Source: Mercenaria mercenaria (taxonomy: Eukaryota > Mollusca > Bivalvia > Venerida > Veneridae). From it: a stretch of 64,000 bases of DNA. Every line of letters begins with the position of its first letter. Position 1 is the stretch's first letter. The translations under genes and the position numbers were made by a program. The stretch is taken from positions 68,217,501 to 68,281,500 of the forward strand of contig NC_069362.1 of NCBI RefSeq assembly GCF_021730395.1, read 5' to 3'. Of this stretch, positions 12,401 to 20,589 are shown in pieces. The notes beneath the pieces were generated by a model. The model was not told where the DNA came from. It ran no database searches and saw nothing but the letters and a program-made list of their open reading frames with translations.

Positions 12401-15400
12401 ACCGGAAGTGATGGCGTAACGTCATTAATTCGGAAAACGAAGAATAAAGCCTGGATCCGGCGTACGGAAATGAAAATATTTTTATGATTTAATCAAAACC
12501 TGTGAGTAAATTTATAACAATGACACTGTTGCTATAATTCTAGCAATGATGAAATATGGATGTAACTAATAAAATCATTAATGACACTACTGTTATTAAT
12601 ATTAAAATCAAAATTAATGTCTTAAAATGGAACGAGAAATTCGATATTAATCATCATTAATTATATAAGCAAATAAGTACTGTTTCATATGAGCATGCTA
12701 ATTACAGAATAAAACCTGTGAGGTTAAATATCAAAAGCTGTCCAATTAAAAGAAATCAATCAAATTGCAGAGCCATCGTTCTTATTAACAGTTTGCAAAA
12801 GGCCGTAGTGTCAGAATGTGTTCAAAAGATGTCAATTAAAAAAAATTGCTATGCATAATTACTGGTGATTTTCCTACGGATATGAACAGTTTGTAATAAT
12901 CATGCTGTAAATCAATTCTTTATCTTTTTTCATTTCTAATTGGTCCTGTATTCTGTTAAAATGTTAGAATTTATTTTTTCGAAAACAATTCACAAACTGA
13001 GTATATGTCGATCTTTTCACAAAGCAGTTTTCATGCATTCATTTCTTACTAGTTTATATCATTCCAAAATGATGGACACTGTATACTGAGCAGCGAGTTT
13101 TTTCCTTCTTTACAAAGTACCCCTAAAAGGACCTTTTCCCAATTGAAAAATGCAATCTTTTTTCCAATTATCATCCAACAATTCCCCAAATGACCAAATT
13201 AAGTTTGCATTTTGATGATTGCAGAAATAAAACTTGGTTACATTGACATTCACCATTATTTAACCATTTAAACAGTTTGTTTGATGCTTTTTACATGGAA
13301 TTAAAGGAAAAAGCATTCTAAATGATGTTATTAATTAACTATAAAAATTCCCAATCTGAGTAAAAATCCCGCTATTTTCCCCAATTTATCTGGTACCGGA
13401 CCTTTTCCCAAAAGGGCAAAAAAAATCACTGCTGAGAGTACACATTTGGAGACAGTAAACGCAGATAAATGAAAGGGATTTGTAAAATTAATTTAGATAA
13501 TGATATGCATGATACTTACTTACAGAAACAGTTTGGATTTCGGCAGTATTAAAAAATTCCTGTTCCCTAGCCTATGCACGGTATTTCGGTTAGAGAACCG
13601 GTTCCGGACGAATAAGTTCGCTGTCTAGGGAACCGATTCCGGTTCTCTAGCCACTGCCAAAAATCAAGCACATGACCCTATCTTTTTTTATTTGCTGAAT
13701 TTTTCCAAAGAACTAAAAATACACAGAATGGCAACTGGGGATAATCCCGTGTCATCTCGTGTTAGAGCGTTATCTTATTTCAAAGCGTTTGCCGACTTGA
13801 TCAATCGTGATCAAATCAACAGACGCTTACTGAAGTATAAAACTGGCGGTACGCCCGGCGCGTGATGAACCGAATCGAGTCCTTTTTTCAAACGAAAACT
13901 GTTGATTTCTTAGACTTCCAATCATAAATTCATTCCTTCCCCGTGTAGAAAATACTAATAACATTAAAAAGCACCATTATCATTATAAACAATCGATCCG
14001 AAAGTAACCTTATTTAAAAGCGTTTGCCGACTTGATCAATCGTGATCAACAGACGCTTACAACGAGATCTCATTCAGTTGTCACGGGATGTTGGCGAGAT
14101 TTGCTCTATATGCCTTTCAAGTTGCCGTTCTATTTATTTTTATAGCTCTTTGATTTTTCCTAGTTATTTCCGAAGTTTTTAAAAATCAAAAGTTTAATCA
14201 AATTCTACATTGTAGAAAAAACTTCGATCCGAACATGCAAAACTATCTTAATTAAGATAATAACATGCACAATACTTACCAAAAAGAAACAAAATAAATT
14301 TTGGCAGCTTTATGTATAGTCTAAATAATGAGACCTCGGGCAGACCGATTTTACATTTTGATATTTTACGTTGTCTACCTAGAGGTCTCAACCAGACACA
14401 ATCAAAACTGTGGTGGAAACTGTGGTCAATTGAAATTATGATTTATCAGTAGTCACGATTTTTCTTTAGCCCTAACTGCTTACCTGTTGTTTTAAATCAT
14501 AGATAGTAAATAAAAAACATAAGAACAGGACATATTTATCAAGAATTTCTGTTGTAAAAAATTTAAACCTCTAACGTTTCAATCGTCTTCATGTAATGGC
14601 GGTCAGAGGCGTGACCAATGAAAACGCTTCGTGTAGTAATGTGTTTACCGGTGATTGGCCATTTTCCAATATGTAGTACACTCGTGTTAAACCTTGGCAT
14701 TTTTTTAACTGCCATAGTTTGAATTTTTCTCAAGAAATCTCGGTAATATATACATCATTGAAAAGGAAAAATTACAGGCTTTCTATGTATGTATTTCTTT
14801 TTTTTATCCATTAGATTATTATAACATAATTCCCGCCCAACGGATTCTATTGGGTGTTACTTACGCAAAGAAGAGGACAGTGCTACCACATTCTTTACCT
14901 TTTCTGGTTTGTACTCGGAGGCGGATATCGACAAGTCAAAATAATATAACGATATTCAACTCTCGAGTACAATTATTTGGACTACTTTATGCATAGACAT
15001 AAAATTCTGGTTCCCTAGCCTATGCACAGTACTTTGGCTAGTGAACTGGTTCCAGATGAATAAGTTCGCTGTCCAGGAAACCAATTCCCGGTCTCTAGCC
15101 ACTGCCTTCTTTTAAATCATTCAGGGCAATCAGGCTTCCCAAAATTGATTTCACAACAAATTTTTTTATTCCCTTTTGCCCAAAAATACCCAGCTATTTT
15201 TTCCCCAAATCACAGGCCTGTGCCCTTCCCCTCTTGGCAAAAAAAGCCCCAGCCCTGCCCTTCAAGCCAAGGACTGAAGGAGGTCACTAACCTTTGGGTG
15301 AATCCCAAACTTTATAATTCCTTATAATACTGTATAAAATTAAGTTCAGTGTTAAATGAGGTTCCATAATACCTTTATATAATTGAGCAATTGCTGTTGC

Positions 15401-15571
15401 AGAATTTTGAAACTGTAAGAAGAGTTTCTGCATGGCAAAGTCTGTATCTCTCTGAACGGTTTCCTCCATATTTGTTTCCGAACTTTCCAAATCCTCCAAG
15501 CATTCTTCCTCAAAAGCACTCAACCAGCCGTCGGCCAAATGGTCATTTTGCTGGCCCTCTTGATGGGCCAT
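470..15571 (-). CDS. HAPSTR1: HAPSTR1 (C16orf72/TAPR1) orthologue, four coding exons
   Basis: Coding exons on the minus strand are 15373-15571, 7350-7421, 3389-3688 and 470-684. All have GT/AG borders and every intron is phase 1, giving 786 nt and 261 residues; the human protein is about 275. Seen: the FQNSATAIAQLYK repeat (residues 54-66) and its second version WIPFQNAASSVTTLYK (75-90), then WVKKRRRHIRREDL (118-131), the FREAIALQGLDGAM segment across the last intron, and the basic tail DSPTRKKNRLL at the stop. These match, in order, the human protein as I remember it. Known of the family: HAPSTR1 binds the E3 ubiquitin ligase HUWE1 and tunes stress and p53 responses; the basic C-terminus serves nuclear import. 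The second exon is only 72 nt and easily missed. Introns are 7951, 3661 and 2704 bp and full of repeats. No broken codon is seen. Confidence 0.93.
1224..1564. mobile_element. Non-autonomous hAT-like element, 5-bp target duplication GCTAT
   Basis: The ends are inverted (CAGGGCACT / AGTGCCCTG) and the element is flanked directly by GCTAT at 1219-1223 and 1565-1569. It is 341 bp with no coding capacity, in intron 3 of HAPSTR1. TIRs starting CAGGG with a 5-bp duplication fit the hAT5-type group better than classical hAT, which makes 8 bp. Another element at 2046-2779 has the same signature. Confidence 0.6.
2046..2779. mobile_element. Non-autonomous CAGGGCCCAC element, 5-bp target duplication GTATT
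   Basis: The left end CAGGGCCCAC is matched by GTGGGCCCTG on the right, and GTATT directly abuts both ends (2041-2045, 2780-2784). It is 734 bp and lies in intron 3 of HAPSTR1. The inner right part holds repeated 'cgccac' words (2699-2760). No transposase frame is seen. Confidence 0.6.
3055..3289. repeat. Palindromic (foldback) MITE, copy 1
   Basis: Almost the whole 235 bp is one inverted repeat: GAGCCGCACCATGAGAAAA at the left returns as TTTTCTCATGGCGCGGCTC at the right, with a short unpaired centre near 3150-3185. ATAT flanks both ends (3051-3054, 3290-3293). The same element recurs near 31.8, 32.9, 38.0 and 59.6 kb. Open frames read through it (MDPDQTAR..., LVWIHAGRK...) are by-products of the palindrome. 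Confidence 0.85.
4070..4220. repeat. Short foldback element ending AATTGTTGGT
   Basis: The left AATTGTTGGT and the right ACCAACAATT are perfect inverses, followed inward by TGTAATATCACG / CGTGATATTACA and an inner TTTTCAC / GTGAAAA pairing. The 151 bp would fold into one long hairpin. It lies in intron 2 of HAPSTR1. Confidence 0.6.
4442..4734 (+). repeat. Interspersed repeat ending in GACAGACA run and hairpin
   Basis: A body without coding capacity is followed by a GACAGACAGA-type run (4654-4683) and then a strong hairpin at 4700-4734 (TATGTCTCCCAC / GTGGGAGACATA). The layout resembles the repeats ending at 12145 and 63891 although the bodies differ. Helentron-derived elements are known to combine tandem units with a 3' hairpin; assignment here is inference. 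Confidence 0.5.
4885..5570 (+). repeat. Tandem ~130-155-bp units with TGACCTTTGACC motifs
   Basis: About four degenerate units start near 4950, 5103, 5232 and 5390. Each has TGACCTTTGACC or a close variant, then a tract meaning 'agcgagccatccagaac', 'tggtgaacat' and 'ttcaagagttacag'. A GGACAGACAGAGGGACA run closes the array at 5525. No coding role. Confidence 0.65.
5846..6750 (-). repeat. Copy of the large AGGTCA-type repeat family
   Basis: It contains the same ordered blocks as the right arm at 61912-63891: 'taagtccacaa...ccttaccaggtag', 'ccacag(g)aaagtggt', then four units each with 'caagttacatcaaaatccctccatgcatgaag' like wording (6200-6740) and TGACCTTTGACC / TGACCTTAGACC. The first block is duplicated (5846-5990, 5991-6120). 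It lies in intron 2 of HAPSTR1. Confidence 0.65.
7590..8880. repeat. Interspersed repeat split by a MITE
   Basis: The left end has an inverted motif AAGAGCTGTC / GACAGCTCTT (7602-7628). Two similar units follow ('atctgcatt...taacttgcatg.aaaactttaacca' at 7710-7753 and 8470-8515), and a short TACGGATGGACA tail lies at 8867-8880. The element at 7831-8430 interrupts it. No reading frame of interest; in intron 1 of HAPSTR1. Confidence 0.45.
7831..8430. mobile_element. mariner-like MITE, TIR ACCGTAAAAACTC
   Basis: The left ACCGTAAAAACTCGAATATAT mirrors the right ATATATTAGAGTTTTTACGGT, giving about 20 bp of terminal inverted repeat. The right flank begins TA, the left is AA, so a TA duplication is only partly preserved. 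It is 600 bp, non-coding, nested in the 7590-8880 repeat. Confidence 0.55.
8895..9390 (-). mobile_element. CR1-like LINE fragment (reverse transcriptase, palm to 3' part)
   Basis: Minus-strand frames give LFADDTIVYLTI (catalytic FADD) near 9325, then KCEVLRICCKRNPVIYP and AKYLGVTLNNNLTWS (9258-9100) and VEYCSTVWHW near 8950. The pieces match the same segments of the longer LINE at 15945-18030. A 1-nt indel lies in the GGGGAAAAAA tract near 9250. Both ends are truncated, so it is dead. Confidence 0.8.
9400..11040. other. HAPSTR1 intron 1 sequence, no feature recognised
   Basis: I see no gene, RNA or clear repeat ends here. A more GC-rich patch at 9660-10340 contains an 'aagcgaagttaa'-like inverted motif (9722-9793) and an open frame at 10052-10393 that lacks coding character. 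Confidence 0.4.
11580..12145 (+). repeat. Three ~170-bp tandem units, GGAC run and terminal hairpin
   Basis: Three near-identical units run from 11580 to about 12075; each contains AAATGAGGTCAAGGTCAAAC or a variant, then 'gaggaatggtcacaggttacatc' wording and 'ttctagtaaggggtattgatgc'. They are followed by GTACGGACGGACGGACAAAC and a hairpin at 12112-12145 (TATGCCTCCCGCATC / GATGCCGAGGGCATA). Confidence 0.75.
12640..12900 (-). repeat. Segment related to the interior of the hAT element at 20856-21954
   Basis: Words such as CATATGAGCATGCTAATTAC, ACAGAATAAAACC, TGTCCAATTAA and ATTAACAGTTTGCAA appear here in the same order as on the opposite strand of 21600-21830. The termini of that hAT element are not seen nearby, so this is an internal fragment or an older relative. 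Confidence 0.5.
13084..13440. repeat. Small inverted-end element (MITE-like)
   Basis: The left TACTGAGCAGCGAGTTTTTT and the right AAAAATCACTGCTGAGAGTA are imperfect inverses, with CCTTTTCCCAA occurring inward of both ends in opposite senses. It is 357 bp without coding capacity, inside the 11157-13658 element. Confidence 0.4.
13775..14063. repeat. Direct repeat pair around GATCAATCGTGATC
   Basis: A roughly 45-bp block (AAAGCGTTTGCCGACTTGATC... to CAGACGCTTAC) occurs at 13781-13829 and 14017-14062, the first copy with four extra bases. GATCAATCGTGATC is itself near-palindromic. Weak outer inverted similarity ('cccgtgtcatctcgt' at 13746 and 'acgagatctc...tcacggga' at 14083) suggests a decayed element. 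Confidence 0.45.
14329..14390. repeat. Short inverted repeat TGAGACCTCGGGCAGAC / GTCTACCTAGAGGTCTCA
   Basis: The two arms flank about 28 bp of AT-rich loop. They could form a cruciform or mark a tiny foldback element. No further copy is noticed in the window. Confidence 0.4.
14997..15107 (-). repeat. Third copy of the GGCAGTGGCTAGAG terminal repeat
   Basis: The minus strand reads GGCAGTGGCTAGAGACC..., then GACAGCGAACTTATTCATC, ending near CTATGCATAAAGT. It is clearly the same ~110-bp unit as the ends of the 11157-13658 element, here alone. Confidence 0.6.
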
Positions 15572-15944
15572 GATTTTGTTTACAGCTTTCCAGCAATGTT
15601 CTGTGACAGTATCCTAAACTAACGAGTAAATTTGACTTTTTCTAACGTTCGTAATTATTTTACTTTTTTCTGTCTCAACGGAAACCGCCCGTACGCATGC
15701 GCAACTGGGAAATCGAATATCCGGAAAACTAAGTAATTCATGAAACTTGTACAGATACGGTTAAAGATAACCAAATGTTAAAGCTCTTCAGTCTGTTACA
15801 CTGATCTGTCTTATCGAATATGTAGTATTTAACGCGTGGAAGAGTCTATCTTTAACTCAAACATTATTTTGACACTTAGAAGAATATCAGATTTTCAGAG
15901 ACTTATATTCTCATTAAGGTATCCGATCCACAAATAGACCTGTA

Positions 15945-15968
15945 ACATCTACATCTACATCTACATCT
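15945..15968 (+). repeat. (ACATCT)4 microsatellite, LINE 3' tail
   Basis: Four perfect ACATCT units directly abut the 3' end of the minus-strand LINE. This is the expected tail, not an independent microsatellite. Confidence 0.8.
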
Positions 15969-18030
15969 TTCACCCAACCGTTGATTTCCGACTATCACTG
16001 GGCGGCGCTGTCAGAGAAACAGTTGTTAAAGAAATGATATGTTACAATGTTAAAATAATAAAAGCTAAAAAAGACAGTATGCTACAGTTAAAATGGGGCA
16101 GAGACAATAGATACATACTGACCACCGCCAGCCTCTCTCTAAAGATACCGAGACTGGGCTAGATTAACATAAGTTGGTAGGGAGTTCCAGAGACGGATGG
16201 TCCTTGGAAGTAGAGTTAGAAAAGTACTGATGGGAGACATGGGATTAAGTAATTTAGGTTTCTAGTTGGAATAAGATGAGATTGGTCGACTGCAACTGTC
16301 TGGGTCCTTATTTTATAAAACATTACTAATGAGTTGTGTAACCTTCTATATTGGAGTGTATTCCATTCTAAAGTTTTCAGCATTTGTGTAACACTACTGG
16401 TGTAACTGTAGTCGTACATGACGTACCTAGCAGCTGACCTTTGGACATTTTCGACTTTGCTAGTGAGGTTTTTTTGCCAAGGATGCCAGACGCTTGAACA
16501 GTACTCAAGTTGAGGGCGGACATAGGTGTTATAGGCAGCAATTTTGACCTTTTTATTGTCAGTTTTCACATTCCGTTGTATGAAGCGAAGAGTGGAAATT
16601 GCTTTGGAAGTGATATTGTCAATATGTTTGGACCAGTTAGATCTTTGGAAATGGTTATGCCTAGGTATTTAGATGCCTCACAAGTTTTTAACTCTGTGTT
16701 GTGAAGTTTGTGAAGTAGACCACGGGATTTTTCTTTCTAAAGATTCTAAGGACTTCACACTTGTCCGGGTTGAACTCCATGGACCATGTCTTCTCCCAGG
16801 TTTCTAAGTTAATAAGGTCTTGTTGCAGAGATACACTATCTGAAATGGAGTTGATGGTAAGGTATATTATGGTGTCATCTGCAAACATTCTTGCGTTACA
16901 TTTGACCGAGTCTGGTAAGTCATTGATATAAACCAGGAAGAGACAAGGCCCAAGAACAGACCCCTGGGGAACTCCAGACAGTACAGGAAGTTCACTGGAA
17001 AAATGACCATCAACAGCGACTTTCTGGGATCGGTTGGACAGGAAAGATTTGACCCAATTGGTAATTTGTGGGTTGACACCAAGGCTTTGTAGTTTATAAA
17101 TTAGTCTTATGTGATCGACCTTGTCAAACGCCTTGGAAAAGTCCATGACAATAACATCTGTTTGTTGACCCTGTTCAGTGTTATTGTAAAGTTCCTGAGT
17201 GAAATTAATGAGCTGAGTCTCACAACTGTGGCCTGATCTAAAGCCGTGCTGGAACTGGCTAAGTAGCTTATGCTTGTCAAAATAGGTCATAAGATTGGAA
17301 ACAACAATGTGTTCAAGGAGTTTAGAAGCAATGCACGTTAGGGAAATTGGGCGATAGTTACTAGGTTTAGACTTGAGACCTTTTTTAAATACGGGGGCTA
17401 CAGTGGCTTTTTTCCAATCACTGGGTACTAGGCCAGATTCGAGAGATAACCTGTATATATGGGCAAGTACAGGAGCAATTTCATGGTGGAGTTCTTTTAG
17501 GATGCGTGGGGATAGTTTATCAGGTCCTGAGGCTTTATGTGGGGATAGGCCATGGAACAGTTTTTCCACACCTTCAGTGGTGACCTGGATCTTATTCATC
17601 TTGGAGTCTGGGGATGAGAGAACGTTGGAACATATATGCTTCAGACTAAGGGGCTGGGGAGGGGAAAAGACAGATTCAAATTGTTTGTTTAAGATAGTAG
17701 CCTTTTGGATGGGGTCCGTGTAGTTAAGACCATCTGATTTGAGGGGGACGATGCCGACATTTTCTTTTTTGTTGTGCTTGATGAAACTGTAGAACTTTTT
17801 GTTTTTACCAGGTTGTGAGTCATGGTCAAATATGATACTTTCCATATATGACCAGTATTGGGCTCTTATCTGCTCTGGATAGAAGACTTAAGGGATCTGA
17901 ATCTTTGTTGGCGGGCTGGGGAGGGAGATTTGTGTAGTTTCTGGTACAGTTTATCTCGCTTGTGTATAAGCCTGATAATTCTTGGGGTTAACCATGGCAA
18001 GTCGGCATAATTTTTTGGATGTCTGGTGAC
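15945..18030 (-). mobile_element. 5'-truncated CR1-like non-LTR retrotransposon (LINE)
   Basis: The main frame at 16688-17845 encodes reverse transcriptase: NYRPISLTCIASKLLEHI, HGFRSGHS, DFSKAFDKVDH (motif A), SGVPQGSVLGPCLFLVYIND (motif B) and MFADDTIIYL (motif C, near 16872-16890). Upstream at 17880-18000 lies the endonuclease-RT linker (PWLTPRIIRLIHKRDKLYQK); a 1-nt deletion near 17877 separates it from the RT frame. Another frameshift near 16720 separates the C-terminal part, VRPQLEYCSSVWHPWQKNLT (16216-16569). The minus-strand 3' end is the microsatellite (AGATGT)4 at 15945-15968, as CR1-type elements often show. The apurinic endonuclease is missing, so it is a dead copy, but fairly young by its long open RT frame. 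Confidence 0.88.
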
Positions 18031-18925
18031 ACCATCCTTTTGGTATCATTTGAATGAGTTGTGTCGGCTGAACAAGAATTAGCAAATAAGATGACCATAA
18101 ACAAAGAAGTATAAAATATAATTTATTTTTATATCTCTTTGCCATAAATAATATGCAAGAATTATTACAGTCATGTTTTTTTACTGTACAAGATACAAGA
18201 TACAAATATTATTTAAAGTCGGTGTTAATATACAGACAACATTAGCTATTTATAGCTATTGACCGACATATGAAATGATAAATCCTACACTGCAATAATT
18301 GGATTTCTGTTGAAGTATCACTGAAGACTATAAAGTAAGAAAATAAATATTCTATAACATATTTTTGTCATGTAATTTATATTTTCTTTTTCAGTAGACA
18401 ATACACTTACGAATGATACCAAAATTATATAGGCTTACCAGGCATCAATATTTGATATATTTTGATAGCACTGTTATACACTGTATATAGAACTTGCTTA
18501 TTTGTGGATCTGGTAGGCTTCCTTAAGAACCATATCACTAGGTAGATCTTCTATAGAAAAAGAAAAAAAGTGATGCTTTTAAATAGGAAAGATACGCTTC
18601 AATAAATACAACCTTCTGAGTTTACTCATTTTCCATTCTTTCTATGTCTCTTTTCGAGAGATAAAAGAAAACGGTATAATTTTGGTGCTTGGGATTTCAA
18701 TATGCAAGGCACCATTAGGTCAACTTAATTAATCCGTGACTAAGGGATGTAAATTCCGAAATTCTTACACGTCATTCAAATGTATACTTACAGTAAACTT
18801 AAATCTTCAGCAAATGGTTACAGTCTCCACTAGAGGAAAATAATAATCTTTATTTGTTCCTTACAGATAAGTCCGCCAACTTACACAGTACCAACACCAA
18901 TCTGCCCTTAGGTTCTTAACCGTCT

Positions 18926-19172
18926 CAATAACTCAGTGGCAGAGTGTCCGCTTTGAGTGCGGGAGGCCTGGGGTTCGATCCCCGGCCGCGTCATACCAAA
19001 TACGTGAAAAAAGATACAGGTAGCTCCCTTGCTTGGCACTCAGCATTTAAAGGGAAGTACCAGGAGGTAAAAAACTGTTACTGGATACCTAGTTGGTCGC
19101 ACAAGAGCTTTGTAGCCTATGTTATATGTTGATTATATGTGCCGTTAAGTAAAGCTTACCTTTACCTTTCAG
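18926..19172 (+). mobile_element. tRNA-derived SINE
   Basis: The head reads like a tRNA gene with A box (TGGCAGAGTGT, from 18938) and B box (GGTTCGATCCC, near 18972), followed by a non-tRNA body with 'tcccttgcttggcactcagca' wording and a CTTACCTTTACCTTT tail near 19155-19168. The acceptor stem is not closed and the body follows without a terminator, so this is a SINE and not a tRNA gene. Confidence 0.7.
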
Positions 19173-19544
19173 ATCACTACAGCTAAGGTCATCCGCTACA
19201 ACCTAATAGAGAAACGATTTCTATATTAAGCAAACTTGTCTGGCCTAAAACAAGACGTTTCAAAATATACAAAGGTCTAAGCTGAAACACACCACACTGA
19301 TCCCAACAATTTGACTGGTCTTCCTGTGGAGATGAGCTAAAGCGATTATGCATGCTCCACCCATATTCCAACAAATATCTTAAAATAGAAAAAGTGGAAA
19401 CTCCAAGTACAGGCCGCTCAACACGATAAAAATGAAAATGTTGCAGGCTCGGTTTGACTGAACCCAATACTTACACACATTTACCAGTCCTCACTACGGA
19501 GGCTAGGTGTAGATAATGAGATCTCAAACTGGATTCATTCATTT

Positions 19545-19865
19545 CTGAGGTCACGTTCCCAGCAGTTATACATGAAGGTCAAAGACACCTTACCCGCCCT
19601 CTCTGCTGATACTCAATGGCCAGTGTTAGGACCATGCCTTTTTTTGCCCTATATACTAATGACCTCCCTGATAGTTTGAAAGATAAGGTAAGACCATTTG
19701 CAAATGATTCCATTGTTTACCTGAAACCGCACAGGATGCTCAAACCCTACAAAAAGACCTGACATCTCAAGAGTACGATTCACCCATGGAATTTAATCCT
19801 GAAAAATGTGAAGTCCTATGAATATCAAGAAAAAGAAAGCCAGTAAAATTTCCGTACATCCTATA
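19545..19865 (+). mobile_element. Decayed CR1-like LINE fragment (RT)
   Basis: Read in several frames, the plus strand shows remnants corresponding to GPCLFL.YIND, RPFANDSIVYL in the place of FADDT, and MEFNPEKCEVL. These match motifs B-C and the KCEVLR block of the LINE at 15945-18030. It has many frame breaks and no ends. It may be the 5' half of the insertion whose 3' part is at 22380-22790. Confidence 0.65.
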
Positions 19866-19895
19866 TAGAATCCAGTTGGGGTGTGCGGGGTGGGT

Positions 19896-19911
19896 GGGGG
19901 GGGGGGGGGGG
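19896..19911 (+). repeat. G16 homopolymer in a G-rich tract
   Basis: Sixteen consecutive G follow GGGGTGGGT from 19887. The tract could form a G-quadruplex on the plus strand, and its length is also likely to be uncertain in sequencing. Confidence 0.85.
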
Positions 19912-20057
19912 TGCTGTAAGGGGTAGATAAAAAGGTCGGATGTTGGGGGAATGTGGAGCAAGGATGAATATTCAAAAGGGAAAGTCACATTCCTTAAACG
20001 CAGGAACCCTACAACGTAAACCACAGCAGCGCAGACAACCACGTACAAAAGACAAAC

Positions 20058-20155
20058 ACACGCACACACACACACAACTAACACACACACAAGTAAGAAA
20101 TAACAACACTGTGGGGCACCGCCCAAGACACACATATACACGCACGCACACATAA
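20058..20155 (+). repeat. CA-rich low-complexity tract
   Basis: Interrupted (CA)n and (ACACGC)n runs at 20058-20093 and again at 20130-20153. Frames through it give meaningless Cys/Val- or His/Thr-rich peptides. Confidence 0.8.
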
Positions 20156-20589
20156 ACAAGCAGGAAAAAACGACATTCGAGCACCGCCTACGGACGGCCG
20201 GCAGCCAAAATTATGGTGGGCCTATTGGAACGGTCAGTAAGTTATATAAAGGAAACTGGGTGTTTAAACGCGTTTAGGGCATGCAAACATCGCACTTACC
20301 CTATTTTCAACAAGTTAGACAAGACAGTGTAAATAAAACCACTCCCCGCTGAGAAAGGCTCTAACATTAGTGACAAAATATCACATCATATAAAGTAAAA
20401 CATGAAAAAAGGGTCAATCTAACGTATAATTACACCAATGTACTCAACCACTTGTCTGAAGTCAGAGCACCAAGATTCTAACTTTTAAGGGCACGACTAA
20501 GCAAGCTGCAAGAGGAAAATAGGAAAGCGTAGCGACTAAATGTAGAGAGGGGCCATTCACCAAACATGCACGGTGCTTTTTAACGATTT

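Larger units (their letters stand above)
11157..13658. mobile_element. Composite 2.5-kb element with ~250-bp inverted ends
   Basis: The left end GGCAGTGGCTAGAGAACC is mirrored by GGTTCTCTAGCCACTGCC at the right. Similarity of the arms continues inward for about 250 bp on each side (11157-11410 and 13430-13658), including a shared CATTTATCTG.GTTTACT tract. Between the arms are the triple tandem repeat at 11580-12145, a segment related to the hAT element of 20856-21954, and a small inverted element at 13084-13440. No transposase is visible and flanking duplications are not convincing. A third lone copy of the terminal ~110 bp lies at 14997-15107. Confidence 0.5.
15914..18526. mobile_element. 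TIR element (TTAAGG...GATCCACAAATA) interrupted by a LINE
   Basis: The left end at 15914-15936 (TTAAGGTATCCGATCCACAAATA) and the right end at 18499-18526, read in reverse, share GATCCACAAATA and TTAAGG with a few changes. The LINE begins only 9 bp inside the left end, so the original element would be about 0.5 kb. No transposase is seen. Confidence 0.45.

Noticed and set aside
17373-17723. 116-codon open frame on the plus strand
   Set aside because: Antisense to the LINE reverse transcriptase.
18938-19000. tRNA gene candidate
   Set aside because: A and B boxes are present but the acceptor stem does not close and a SINE body follows.
19767-20184. Cys/Val- and Pro-rich frames on the minus strand
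   Set aside because: Produced by the G-run and CA-rich tracts.
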